DNA of 64,000 bases, from positions 1 through 64,000 of the forward strand of contig JBKQHO010000039.1 of NCBI GenBank assembly GCA_052267165.1, in the 5' to 3' direction. The notes beneath the pieces were generated by a model, which was not told where the DNA came from, searched no databases, and saw only the letters and a list, made by a program, of their open reading frames with translations. The position numbers and the translations under genes were made by a program. Positions 1 through 8,649 of this stretch are shown one piece after another. The first letter of the stretch is position 1. Each line of letters opens with the position of its first letter. Origin of the DNA: CAWICD01 sp052267165 (GTDB taxonomy: Bacteria > Vulcanimicrobiota > Vulcanimicrobiia > Vulcanimicrobiales > Vulcanimicrobiaceae).

Positions 1-93
1 GTTCGTCGTTGCCGGCGCCCTACGACACACGCTGCCGGATTTTCTCCTGAATAACCGCGAACAGGCTTCCATAGCGAAATTCATCATTGAGAA

Positions 94-645
94 TCAAAAC
101 CTTGACACCATGGAGATGTTCGGCGTCGCAGCATGACAGAACTTGCCACTCATGAGCTCGGAACTGCGAGCGACTAAATGGCCTGCGGCGCTCTTCGAGG
201 GCAGGCGTTGGTGCCAGACGTGATAGGCTCGCTCCACGGGCGCGAGCGATCGCTCGGAGCCACTCAAGCCGACGACGTCGTTGCCGAACAACCGAACGAA
301 CCGGCGAAGGACGCTCGGCCTGTCACGCTCGGGGTCGACGGAGACGAAAACCACGCGCACGCGTGCGGCATTGGGGCCGAGCCTCGTCACAGCCCGCTCT
401 ACTTTCGCCAGCGTCGCCGGACAAACGTCCGGACAGTGCGTGTAGCCGAAAAAGAGCACGACCGCCATCCCACGCTGAGCCGAAAGCGTGAACGGGTGCC
501 CGTCTTGATCCGTCAACGTGAAATCGGGAGCGGTTTGTCCGGGGATCGCGCTCGTTGGGGCAGCGCGTGCGCAGCCGCCGAGCACGAGCGCGAGCAGCAA
601 TGCGGCCGCGGCCCGAGCGTGGGCCGCGGCCTTCGCGGGAACCAT
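94..645 (-). CDS. SCO1/SenC-family copper lipoprotein, C-terminus disrupted
   Basis: Thioredoxin-fold SCO proteins move copper to cytochrome oxidase or act as envelope thiol reductases. The lipobox is LVLGGC (C25), so it should be a lipoprotein. The copper site CPDVC is present (C71, C75). Homology runs to about residue 160 (GHLVARSS), where the family normally has the third copper ligand, a His; here the aligned codon (166-168) gives Arg160. After that the ~23 residues to the stop no longer look like SCO, and the usual last ~40 residues are missing. It is last in a minus-strand cluster, 5 bp after a PCu(A)C gene, which supports a copper role. Family is seen directly; function is uncertain because of the lost His and tail. 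Confidence 0.8.
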   Translation of the reverse strand: MVPAKAAAHARAAAALLLALVLGGCARAAPTSAIPGQTAPDFTLTDQDGHPFTLSAQRGMAVVLFFGYTHCPDVCPATLAKVERAVTRLGPNAARVRVVFVSVDPERDRPSVLRRFVRLFGNDVVGLSGSERSLAPVERAYHVWHQRLPSKSAAGHLVARSSELMSGKFCHAATPNISMVSRF

Positions 646-650
646 CTCGC

Positions 651-1142
651 TTATTGCCCGGCGCCGCGGACCGTTGCGGTCGCAGTCACCTCTCCGGCGC
701 CCGCGAAGCGAAACCGCACCGGAAACGTTTCTCCGGCGATCAGCGGGTGAGTCAAGCCCACCAGCATGACGTGGTATCCGCCCGGTTTGAAGGTGACCGT
801 GCCGTGCGCGGGGACCGTTACCGAGGAAACCTCGCGCATCAAGGACATCCCGGTCATCCCCATGCCGGGCATCGAAGACTGCATCGAATGCTCGACGCTT
901 TCATGGAGTTCGACGTGCCGAGCGACGGGCGAGGCGGCCCCCAGGAGACGATCGGACCGCACTCCGGCGTTATGGATGGTTACATAGACCACACCAGTGT
1001 CGCTGGCCGGGCGCGACCATGCGCGCGCTACGGTTATGTTGTTCGGGTCGGCGCTCGCTTGGCCAAAGCACGCGACGGAGAGAATGAACGCCCCGAGCGC
1101 GCCAAATGCGGTACGTACCGAGAGGTTTCGGCAGATGTTCAC
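651..1142 (-). CDS. Periplasmic copper chaperone PCu(A)C family
   Basis: A 163-residue exported protein with an N-terminal signal segment (about residues 11-31). PCu(A)C proteins bind Cu(I) in the periplasm and pass it to SCO proteins and the CuA centre of oxidase. The family His/Met ligands are visible: HVELHE at 76-81, a Met-rich loop at 87-102, and HVM at 124-126. The start is a GTG at 1142 with AAAGGACAGGA just upstream; no closer in-frame ATG fits the signal peptide. It lies between a small membrane protein gene and the SCO gene in the same orientation, so the two chaperones are probably co-transcribed. Confidence 0.9.
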   Translation of the reverse strand: MNICRNLSVRTAFGALGAFILSVACFGQASADPNNITVARAWSRPASDTGVVYVTIHNAGVRSDRLLGAASPVARHVELHESVEHSMQSSMPGMGMTGMSLMREVSSVTVPAHGTVTFKPGGYHVMLVGLTHPLIAGETFPVRFRFAGAGEVTATATVRGAGQ

Positions 1143-1180
1143 GGTCCTGTCCTTTCAGCTAAGAAAACAGCGCTTTGGTC

Positions 1181-1834
1181 TCAGCTGAACGAGGGCGGTG
1201 CGCGGCTCCCGAAAGATTCGATTGCGTGGAAAGAAGCAGGCAGCGGTGGGCCGATCCGCCGGCTCAGCTTCGGCCGTGCGGCGGGCATTGCGAGCCCCAG
1301 ACGCAAGGCCAAAACGACAAACTCGGTGATCTTCTCGAGCGATTTCCGCAGCGAGCGGGCGACGACGCCGACACCAATCGTCAGGAGAGCCCCCGCTGAC
1401 GCCAGCAGCCCGCTCAGCCAGCAGTATTGGTGGCGGTACACGTCGGTCACGGGGCCGTGAAGCGCCATGCTGGCGTCGAAAACTGAGACCCCAACCGCGC
1501 ACATCGCGGCAACGAATAGAGCGCTGGTTGCCAACGGCAACTCGGCGACGTGATTCAGAAGGCCGGCGCCAACCGGTCGTCGCGCGACGACCGCTGCGCA
1601 GAGTAGCGCCAGGGCACCCGAGATGAGCCCGAGCAGGAGCCATGGGCCCGGATCCGAGGTCGCGAGCGGTCGCACACCCCCCGGCAAGCCGCACACGTGA
1701 AAGGCGGGCACCGTTGCGTTGCGCAACAGCGGAACGCCGCTTGCCACGAAGGCGGTCGCGCCGAGCGCAGCATCAATGAGGCCTGGCGAAGGCCCTCGCC
1801 CCACGCGTCCCCTGACCGCCGGCTGGCCGCTCAT
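1181..1834 (-). CDS. Multi-pass membrane protein of unknown function in copper cluster
   Basis: 217 residues with about four hydrophobic segments (near 23-40, 63-85, 98-118 and 140-160). No family is recognised. The C-terminal 30 residues are rich in Arg and Pro and may be cytoplasmic or an overextension. It sits between the TonB-dependent receptor and the PCu(A)C chaperone on the same strand, so an inner-membrane step in copper import or delivery is possible; this is inference from neighbours only. Confidence 0.6.
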   Translation of the reverse strand: MSGQPAVRGRVGRGPSPGLIDAALGATAFVASGVPLLRNATVPAFHVCGLPGGVRPLATSDPGPWLLLGLISGALALLCAAVVARRPVGAGLLNHVAELPLATSALFVAAMCAVGVSVFDASMALHGPVTDVYRHQYCWLSGLLASAGALLTIGVGVVARSLRKSLEKITEFVVLALRLGLAMPAARPKLSRRIGPPLPASFHAIESFGSRAPPSFS

Positions 1835-1924
1835 GTGTGCGAGTACTTCCAGCGCTCTTTTAGGCAGGCCTGCCGCTGCAGTCCGCCGCTGCGAAACGCC
1901 GCGACTGGCCCCCTTCGTCCGTCC

Positions 1925-4309
1925 CTATCGACCGAACCGCAGCCCGACGCTGAACAGGCGAGGCGGGGCGTAATGAGTGCCCTGAGCGTTTAGCAGCGTC
2001 ACGTAGTACCGGTCGTTCAAGAGATTCTCGATGCTGGCAGTGAACGCAACGTTCTTCAGCACCTCTACACCCTTCTCAATTGAGAAGATCGTGTGCGGCG
2101 ACTCCTTGCAGTCATCCGTCGCGGGCATACAGAAGGCCGATGAAAGACCGCTGCCATACTCGGCGTTTGCGGCAAACCAGCCGCCGCGGCGATCGTTGAG
2201 AAGTAAGCCGCCGGTGATGCTCCAGCGCTGCTCGTGGTCGGCCGGCGTGAAGATCGTCGGCGAGCCGAAGCAGGGCGCAAGCAGCTGCGTTTCGCAGCCT
2301 CGATTGAGCGAAATCGTGTGATTCACGTTGAGATAGACACGCCCGTTGTTCCTGAGCGGCTGATTGTAAGCGAGCGTCTCCGCCGAAAGACGGCCTAGAA
2401 CATAGTTGATATCTTGATGCAGGAGGGTCACGCCGACTTGCGTGTCGTCGATGAGATCGTTCGCATTCTTTTGCCAAATCCGAAATCCGAGTTCACCCGG
2501 GCCGAGCGGCACGTGTCCTCCGAACTCCAGTTGTGTATCACGCTCGGGCTTGAGGTCGAACGGCGCGACTGTGGACTGCAAGGGCAAGTTGAGAAGCTGC
2601 GCGGCGTGAGGATCGACGTTTTCGAACGAGAACGGTTCGAAGAATCTACCGAAGTATGCGTAGATTGAAGCACGCGGACCAAAGGTGCGAGTGAGCTTCA
2701 ATCGTGGACTAAAGGAACCGAACCCTCGTGCAAAGTCGGTGGACCGAATGTTGAAGAAATCGTACCGGACGCCATAATCCACTTGATACACGTCGGAAAG
2801 GCGCCAGCTGTCCTGAAGGTATGACTGATACGTGTTGCCGACGTTCGGCTTCGTATCGGTGACGGTAATTGGTGCGCTCGGATTCGATGGCGTCAAAATC
2901 GGTGCTAGAAAATTGTTCGGCTGCAATGCTACGTTGTAGTCTTTGTCAACACGTGTCGCATCGTAATTGATCCCCGCGCGGACGTCGTGGTGCCCGAAAC
3001 GTGCAGCGTAGTCGGTCTGCCAAATGTAGTCCAATGCCGTCTTGTCGTCGGCCAGCGAGTACGCACAGGTCGTCGGCGCGAAGCTTCCCGTCGACAAGGC
3101 GTCGGCGCAATCCGTAGGCGAGCCTCCATTTCCAAATGGAGGCGGTGTCACGTTGAGCGCTTCGCCGTATGCCCAGTCCCCCGGCGGATCTCCGTAGTCG
3201 CGAATGCGCGAAATCTTTATAGCAGGCCCAAGGCTCAGAGTCTGCGTCCCGCTGAGCGAACGCCGAAACTGCAAGTTGAGGAACGTATCGTCCTGCGATT
3301 CGCTGTCGTCGGTCGTCGCAGGTTCGCCGAACTGCGTGTCGTTGGCGATTTGGAACGTTTGGAAACTGTGGATTAGCGTGATGTTCGCGAAACTGTTGTT
3401 GCCGCTCGCGAGCGTGACGCGCGCGAACTGATTGGAATCGCTGCCGTTGTTGTGGGGAGAGTTGAAGTCCGGCGGGTCGAGGGCGCGATTCGTCTGCTCG
3501 TTGCGGATCGCTACGTCGTATCCGCCACCGTTACCGAGTGGAGCATGATAGCTAAGCGTCTGCTCGAGCGTACCATACGAGCCATATTTAACACTGCCAT
3601 CGAATCCGGCTGGGCCCGCTCCCGAACGCGTCGTGATGTTGAGAATCGAGCCGAAGCGCAGCCCATACTGCGCCGGATACGCACCTTCGATCACGTCGAG
3701 AAAGGCGATATCGTTAGGATCGATTTCGCTTCCCATTTCGCGGTTGAGGGCTTGAGGAAGAGGCACTCCGTCGATAAGGTAATCGACGACTCCATGATCG
3801 CCGTTCATATGGACCGCGCCATTCGCGCCGCGGGCCGCGCCCGGCAGCTGAATGAGCGTCTCGGGAAAGCTGTCGCTCGCCGGCGAGCGGGTCAGGAACG
3901 TGGAGTTGAGCGAGACGTCGGCGCCACTCCCACGCACCGTGGGGTCCCGGACGACGCTAACGCTGGCGATCGTTTTTAGCGTAACGAGCGAAAGCCGCAG
4001 GTTGGCGCCTCCGGATCCGAGATCGACTCGCGCCTCGCTTCGAAGATCGTCCTCCGTAGCGACGACCGTATATGTCCCAAGCGCAAGGGAGGCGAACAAA
4101 AAATTGCCCTGTCCATCGGTCTTCGCGTGCGCGACGGTATTATTTCCCGAAGCGGTGACGAGCGCATCAGGCACCGGACGGCCCTCGTTGGTGACGGATC
4201 CAGTCAAGAAGGCCGTGTTAGAGGCTGCGAACGCCCCCGCGTCAGCAGCGAACACAAAGGCGAACGCGAAAAGCGCGACGCCAAAACGGCATGGCAGCAG
4301 AGCATGCAT
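1925..4309 (-). CDS. TonB-dependent receptor with N-terminal carboxypeptidase-regulatory-like domain
   Basis: Outer-membrane gated channel for scarce ligands, powered by TonB. The chosen start (ATG at 4309) has GGGAG about 8 bases upstream and begins a clean signal peptide (MHALLPCRFGVALF...); an upstream ATG at 4372 would add 21 residues. After the signal come a beta-sandwich CarboxypepD_reg-like domain (TGSVTNEGRPVPDALV...), a plug domain (VDYLIDGVPLP) and a long beta-barrel of alternating hydrophobic strands ending in LFSVGLRFGR. About 794 residues is normal for the family. Ligand is not evident from sequence; the flanking copper chaperone and SCO genes suggest copper or a copper chelate. 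Confidence 0.88.
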   Translation of the reverse strand: MHALLPCRFGVALFAFAFVFAADAGAFAASNTAFLTGSVTNEGRPVPDALVTASGNNTVAHAKTDGQGNFLFASLALGTYTVVATEDDLRSEARVDLGSGGANLRLSLVTLKTIASVSVVRDPTVRGSGADVSLNSTFLTRSPASDSFPETLIQLPGAARGANGAVHMNGDHGVVDYLIDGVPLPQALNREMGSEIDPNDIAFLDVIEGAYPAQYGLRFGSILNITTRSGAGPAGFDGSVKYGSYGTLEQTLSYHAPLGNGGGYDVAIRNEQTNRALDPPDFNSPHNNGSDSNQFARVTLASGNNSFANITLIHSFQTFQIANDTQFGEPATTDDSESQDDTFLNLQFRRSLSGTQTLSLGPAIKISRIRDYGDPPGDWAYGEALNVTPPPFGNGGSPTDCADALSTGSFAPTTCAYSLADDKTALDYIWQTDYAARFGHHDVRAGINYDATRVDKDYNVALQPNNFLAPILTPSNPSAPITVTDTKPNVGNTYQSYLQDSWRLSDVYQVDYGVRYDFFNIRSTDFARGFGSFSPRLKLTRTFGPRASIYAYFGRFFEPFSFENVDPHAAQLLNLPLQSTVAPFDLKPERDTQLEFGGHVPLGPGELGFRIWQKNANDLIDDTQVGVTLLHQDINYVLGRLSAETLAYNQPLRNNGRVYLNVNHTISLNRGCETQLLAPCFGSPTIFTPADHEQRWSITGGLLLNDRRGGWFAANAEYGSGLSSAFCMPATDDCKESPHTIFSIEKGVEVLKNVAFTASIENLLNDRYYVTLLNAQGTHYAPPRLFSVGLRFGR

Positions 4310-4405
4310 CGATCGTCTCCCGGGAAAAGCAGCTGAGCAGCGGCATGCGCAGCGCAAACGGCGGCATGCCACGAGGACCGAAGAGACGGCTGAAGCCAGC
4401 CGACC

Positions 4406-5077
4406 TTAAGGCGAAGCTGCGTTTAGCGGCGGAGGGCGATAGCGAAAGGCGAACGGTGAGCGGCGGCGAGTGACTGCTGCCGCGACGCAAGAATCTTGCT
4501 GACAGCGCAGCGCATCCGCATTCGCGAAAAGCGTTGCGGCAAGAAAGCTGATGAATGCGAGCGCAAGATCGAGCATGCGCCGCTTCCCGAGTGAGACGAG
4601 AATTGCTCCAAGGGCGGCGGCGCCGACGGCGGCCAAAATCCCGACGACGACGTCGCCCGAGCCGAGCGGACTACCCTCAGAGATCTCGGTGATGCCGAAG
4701 AACGCGAACTGTGCCGTGAACGAGGCGACGGCAAAGCCGGCGCCCTCGCCCTTAAGGGGAAGCGCCGCGATGAGCCAGGCGACCCGAGCTCGGCGGCTGC
4801 CGCGCGGAAGCGACGAGAGCGCGGCGAACAGGCTGCCCGACGCCAAAAGGGCCAGGACGGCAAGATAGCCGTGCCGCGGCGACAACAGGAGACGGACCCC
4901 GTCGTGCCAGCCGAGCCCCGCCAGCTCTGCGACTAGGTGCACCACTATGCCGAAAAGCGTCGTAAATGCGACGAATACCAGAGTCGCGACGACCGTACGT
5001 CGGCACGCTGGGATTGGGCGCATCACTCGCGCTGCGCGAGCAAGGCCGACAGGCACGTCGTTCTGAGCGAGCAGCAT
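4406..5077 (-). CDS. Multi-pass membrane protein of unknown function
   Basis: 223 residues with five or so predicted membrane segments (about 27-50, 66-88, 97-125, 140-163 and 169-188). No family is recognised. Start is uncertain: ATG 5077 or ATG 5023 (MRPIPACRRT); neither has a convincing ribosome binding site. It is first in the minus-strand run that continues into the TonB receptor, with a 96-bp gap, so it may belong to the same transcript. Confidence 0.55.
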   Translation of the reverse strand: MLLAQNDVPVGLARAARVMRPIPACRRTVVATLVFVAFTTLFGIVVHLVAELAGLGWHDGVRLLLSPRHGYLAVLALLASGSLFAALSSLPRGSRRARVAWLIAALPLKGEGAGFAVASFTAQFAFFGITEISEGSPLGSGDVVVGILAAVGAAALGAILVSLGKRRMLDLALAFISFLAATLFANADALRCQQDSCVAAAVTRRRSPFAFRYRPPPLNAASP

Positions 5078-5374
5078 CCGCAGTCGCGCGTTACGGGATT
5101 CCGAGCGAACAACCCTTGTTCAACGGCATTCCTGCGAAGGCCGAACGAAGGGAGGCTGGCCAGGCGGCGCGAGGGGTCCGTCCTCGCACACCCTGCCTTC
5201 CGTCAGGCACCTGTTTCAACGACTACGGTTTTCGGCGAACCTATTCGTGGCGGCATTCCACTTCGATTGAGCCAGGGTTGTTGTTGGAGCGGCCGACGAC
5301 GCGGACCAGAGAACGTTCGCATCGACCGACGGCGTGCTCGCGGCTGCGCCAAGTCGCCTCGGTCTCACGAGCGA
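5078..5374. other. 297-bp intergenic stretch without a recognised gene
   Basis: Open frames here are short or are shadows of neighbours with no recognisable protein similarity. No tRNA, strong hairpin or consensus promoter was seen. It separates the copper cluster from the secreted-protein gene downstream. Confidence 0.4.
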
Positions 5375-5908
5375 TTACTTCGGCTGCGAAATATCCCAGA
5401 TGCTGAAGTCGACGTTCGACTTCTTGGCGACGTTGAGTCCGTAGCGGTTTAGCGAGACGACCTTCTCAACCGGGTTGATGGCCTCTTCATGACCGCCACC
5501 CGGCTTGTAGCCCCATGGTTTTCCGGAAGGCACCACGGTGAAATGGCCCGCCGTGAGGTTTTGGATTGAGTACGCGCAGTCGACCGTGTTGCCGTCCAGC
5601 CTTCCGGTCAGCCGGCCGGCCTTCGCGTAAACCGTCATGACGGGGCCGGCGAGATTCAGAACGCCGTAACGCTGTTTCGGCTGTCTGGCCGCCGGAATCT
5701 CCGCGACCACGTGCAGAGCGCGACAGGCGTTCGAGTTGAAGCCTTGAGCCAGCATCGATTCAGGAAAACTGATCGCGCCGCTGATCCGGCCGTTGGTCGG
5801 ACCCTCTATCCCTCCGGCGTTCGGTTGATTGGCCAACGCCGAAGTTGCGATCGTTTCGAGCGCGGCGAATGCGACCGTGATGAGCGCGGCCTTGTGAAGT
5901 GAGAGCAT
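5375..5908 (-). CDS. Small secreted protein of unknown function
   Basis: 177 residues with a standard signal peptide (MLSLHKAALITVAFAALETI, cleavage probably after SALA). The mature part has two Cys residues that could pair and no recognised domain. ATG 5908 is preceded by GGAGG at good spacing, which fixes the start. It stands alone; the nearest same-strand gene upstream is 276 bp away. Confidence 0.65.
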   Translation of the reverse strand: MLSLHKAALITVAFAALETIATSALANQPNAGGIEGPTNGRISGAISFPESMLAQGFNSNACRALHVVAEIPAARQPKQRYGVLNLAGPVMTVYAKAGRLTGRLDGNTVDCAYSIQNLTAGHFTVVPSGKPWGYKPGGGHEEAINPVEKVVSLNRYGLNVAKKSNVDFSIWDISQPK

Positions 5909-6183
5909 CAGATTGGGCCTCCGCCGAGGAAGAGAAAATGTATCCCGGCAACGAGGCTCCCTGGGCTTTCGTTCGTGTAATTCGTTAAGCAGTCATGAGA
6001 CTCGCGCCAAACGCGTTTCGCGCCGCGCGTCAGGTCACGGGCAGCGAGCCGGCGGGAGACAAGCTTCAAGGGCGCGGAGAATGAGGAATCCACGCCTGTG
6101 GCGGTCTTGCAGCGGCGAACCATGGGCCCTTCCGAACCCGATCGCCTGAGCGATCGATCTCGGGCCGGATGGGCCGAGGCGTT

Positions 6184-6630
6184 TTACTTGGGGCGCGGGG
6201 TCCCGACGCTCTCGAACTCCTCGAGACGCTTCTTCAGCTGGTCGAAGGTTCGCGCCGTGGTTTCCTTGACGCGGTTCAGATCGCCGATCGCCGTGTCGAG
6301 AACGTCCGACAGCGCGGCCAGCGACGACTCCTTCACCTTCGTAGCCTGGGCGGACAGCTGCTCCGTGAATTTCGCCGATTCTTGCCGCTGCGCTTGAAGC
6401 TCGTCGACGGTCAGCTTGAGGACCGCGTTCGCTCGCTCGAGGCCCTCGCGGACGCTCGATTCAGGCGAGGTCGAGTTGAGCGGTCGCGACTCGATCTCCC
6501 AAACGGATCTCCAGTAGTGAAGTAGTCGCCGATTCGCCGAGACCAACGCGCTCACGGAGACCGAGTAAGCTTCGTTGGAAAGTTCGGCGTAGGCAGCAGC
6601 GACGTTACTTTTCTTCTCTGAGGTCGCCAA
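6184..6630 (-). CDS. Phasin-like amphipathic helical protein
   Basis: 148 residues, almost wholly predicted alpha-helical with long Ala/Glu/Lys/Gln-rich amphipathic stretches, no signal peptide and no Cys. This composition and length are typical of phasins, which coat polyhydroxyalkanoate granules. The start is TTG at 6630, 9 bases after GGAGG. A second phasin-like gene lies at 58994-59437. Granule binding is inferred from the protein's character; no PHA synthase is in the window. Confidence 0.6.
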   Translation of the reverse strand: MATSEKKSNVAAAYAELSNEAYSVSVSALVSANRRLLHYWRSVWEIESRPLNSTSPESSVREGLERANAVLKLTVDELQAQRQESAKFTEQLSAQATKVKESSLAALSDVLDTAIGDLNRVKETTARTFDQLKKRLEEFESVGTPRPK

Positions 6631-6695
6631 TGCAATGTTCCTCCATGCGCCAAACAGTGTAGGCGCAACATGCGAAGAGGAGGTGAAGCTACGGC

Positions 6696-7112
6696 CTATT
6701 CGGCGTTGAGCGCGGTTCCGGCGCGCTGAACGTCGGCGGCGTCGACGTAGAACACGGCGCCGAAGCCGCCGGCACCGTCCGAAACGGCCTGAGCCGCCTC
6801 GAGGCCGACGTTGGCCGCAGCCAGTTTTTCGAGCGTGTCGGCGAGGACGCCGCGACGGTCCGCGCCCATCATGTAAAACGCGGTGATCGGCGTTTCGACC
6901 GCGAGCCCAAGCGCCTTCGCGGCCGCGGTGAAGCCGTCGGCATCGTCCGGGATGACTTCGAGCTTCGCTTTTCCCGAACCGGTCGCGTAGCCCCAGGCCG
7001 CGATCAGATTGACGTCGTTGTCGCGCAACTGGCCGAGCACTTTCGCGCCGGCTCCGACCTTGTTCTCGAGATCGATCGTATAGTGAGAAACGCTCCGAAC
7101 CGTATCTGCCAT
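6696..7112 (-). CDS. ACT-domain protein (tandem ACT-like fold)
   Basis: 138 residues with two consecutive ACT-like units: the first starts YTIDLENKVGAGAKVLGQLRDN, reading as an N-terminal beta-alpha-beta with the Gly-containing loop, and the second follows DRRGVLADTLEKLAAANV. ACT domains bind amino acids or other small ligands. No catalytic domain is attached, so it is probably a free regulatory protein. ATG 7112 is preceded by GGAGGAGGG. Confidence 0.7.
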   Translation of the reverse strand: MADTVRSVSHYTIDLENKVGAGAKVLGQLRDNDVNLIAAWGYATGSGKAKLEVIPDDADGFTAAAKALGLAVETPITAFYMMGADRRGVLADTLEKLAAANVGLEAAQAVSDGAGGFGAVFYVDAADVQRAGTALNAE

Positions 7113-7300
7113 GGTGCCCTCCTCCCGCTACGCTAGTCCCAAGCGAGACCCCACGTCAACGCGCCGGCGAGAGCGAACGGGCGTTCGCAAGCCGGTAGTG
7201 CAGGGCAACGGCCTAGCTGGCCGCCGAGCAGGGTAGCGATACGCGGAGGTCAATTGGATCAGTTAAAGCGCTTCGAGCGGGTCGAAAAGGTTGGTAGCAT

Positions 7301-7576
7301 ATGAAGATGCGGTTTGAAGTCGATTGCAGCGCCGAGGAAGCACGCGAAGTCCTCGGGTTGCCCGACGTGAGGCCGGCGCAAGCCGCCGTCATGGCGAAGG
7401 TCGAACAGCGGTTGCTGGAGACGATCGACTCGTTCGGACCGGAGATGATCCTGCGGAGCTGGTTCTCGATCATCCCGCAAGGCGCGGAAGAGATGCGGAA
7501 CCTCTTCGGCGGATTTCTGCGAGCCGCGACGGCGACCGCGACGGGCGGAGGCACGAGAAAAAGCGACGACAGCTGA
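7301..7576 (+). CDS. DUF6489 family protein
   Basis: 91 residues. The opening (MKMRFEVDCSAEEAREVLGL) and the following helix pair match DUF6489, a small cytosolic family common beside phasin or PHA-related genes, with no known activity. The C-terminal 15 residues are a low-complexity Ala/Thr/Gly tail. It is convergent with the epimerase gene at 7603. Confidence 0.75.
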   Translation: MKMRFEVDCSAEEAREVLGLPDVRPAQAAVMAKVEQRLLETIDSFGPEMILRSWFSIIPQGAEEMRNLFGGFLRAATATATGGGTRKSDDS

Positions 7577-7602
7577 CCGGCTGCGGAGAAGACCCGATAG
7601 CC

Positions 7603-8649
7603 TTAGGTCGGACTCGGTTTGAAGCCGCGGACCAGTCCCCAGGTGGACGGGCGGCGCGACTTGACGCGCCGCGCGCGCTCCGGACGGCCTTCGAGGCGCA
7701 GCCAGGTCGCAAAATCGGCCAGGCCCTGTTCGATGGACATCCGCGGCTGCCATGACCAGCGCTCCGTGGCGCGCGTGATGTCCGCGTAGGTCACGTTCAA
7801 CTCGCCCGGCGGACGCTCGACGAAGCGCAAGCGGGGCGCGATCTCGAGCGCGCGTCCGAGCTTCTCGATGAGCTCGAGCAGATTGACGGGCGACGAGTTC
7901 CCGAGGTTGACGATCCGGAAGCCTTCCTGCTCCTGCGCCGCGGCGGCGATGCCGCGCACGACGTCGCTGACGTGCGTGTAGTCACGCGCCATCGAACCGT
8001 CACCGTAGACGACGATCTCTTCGCCCCGCAGCATCGCCGTGGCGAATTTCCGGATCGCGAGGTCGGGCCGCTGGCGCGGGCCGTATACGGTGAACAGCCG
8101 CACGACGGTGATCGGCGCGCCTAACGTCTCGGCGGCAACCGAACAGAGCAGCTCGCAAGCGCGTTTGGTCGCGGCGTACGGGCTCGCCGGCCTGGCGCAG
8201 GGCGCCGATTCGTCAAACGGGGTCGGCGTGTCGTTGCCGTAGGCCGAGCTCGAACCGGCGAACACGATCGGAACGGCGTTCTTCTGCGCGAAGGCGTCCA
8301 GGACGTTCTGCGTCGCGACGACGTTGGCACGGACGTAGCGGCTGGGTTCCTCGATCGAGCGCCGCACGCCGGGCATCCCGGCGAGGTGAATGACGACGTC
8401 GGGGCGCGAGCGCGCCCCCATCGCCCGGACCGCACCAGGCGCCGCAAGATCCATCACGTCGAGCACGAAGCGCTCGTCGTGAAGAAAGCCTTCGATGTTC
8501 TTGACCTTGAGCCGCGGGTCGTAGTAGTCGTCGAACGAGTCGATGCCGTGAACGCGGTAACCGTTCGCCAGCAGATGCTCGACGACGTGCGAGCCGATGA
8601 AGCCGGCGCAGCCCGTCACAAGCGCGGTGCGAGTGGGAATCCGGCTCAT
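7603..8649 (-). CDS. NAD-dependent nucleotide-sugar epimerase/dehydratase
   Basis: Extended short-chain dehydrogenase of the UDP-glucuronate/UDP-glucose 4-epimerase type. GCAGFIGSH near residue 11-19 is the NAD-binding Gly motif; the catalytic YAATK (YxxxK) follows SAPCARPASP; an SSAYG segment holds the Ser/Thr. The start (ATG 8649) has AAGGAA upstream and overlaps the radical SAM stop by 4 bases (ATGA), so translation is coupled; the longer frame to 8745 is rejected. 348 residues is usual. It probably makes or modifies the sugar donor used by the co-transcribed glycosyltransferase. Confidence 0.88.
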   Translation of the reverse strand: MSRIPTRTALVTGCAGFIGSHVVEHLLANGYRVHGIDSFDDYYDPRLKVKNIEGFLHDERFVLDVMDLAAPGAVRAMGARSRPDVVIHLAGMPGVRRSIEEPSRYVRANVVATQNVLDAFAQKNAVPIVFAGSSSAYGNDTPTPFDESAPCARPASPYAATKRACELLCSVAAETLGAPITVVRLFTVYGPRQRPDLAIRKFATAMLRGEEIVVYGDGSMARDYTHVSDVVRGIAAAAQEQEGFRIVNLGNSSPVNLLELIEKLGRALEIAPRLRFVERPPGELNVTYADITRATERWSWQPRMSIEQGLADFATWLRLEGRPERARRVKSRRPSTWGLVRGFKPSPT

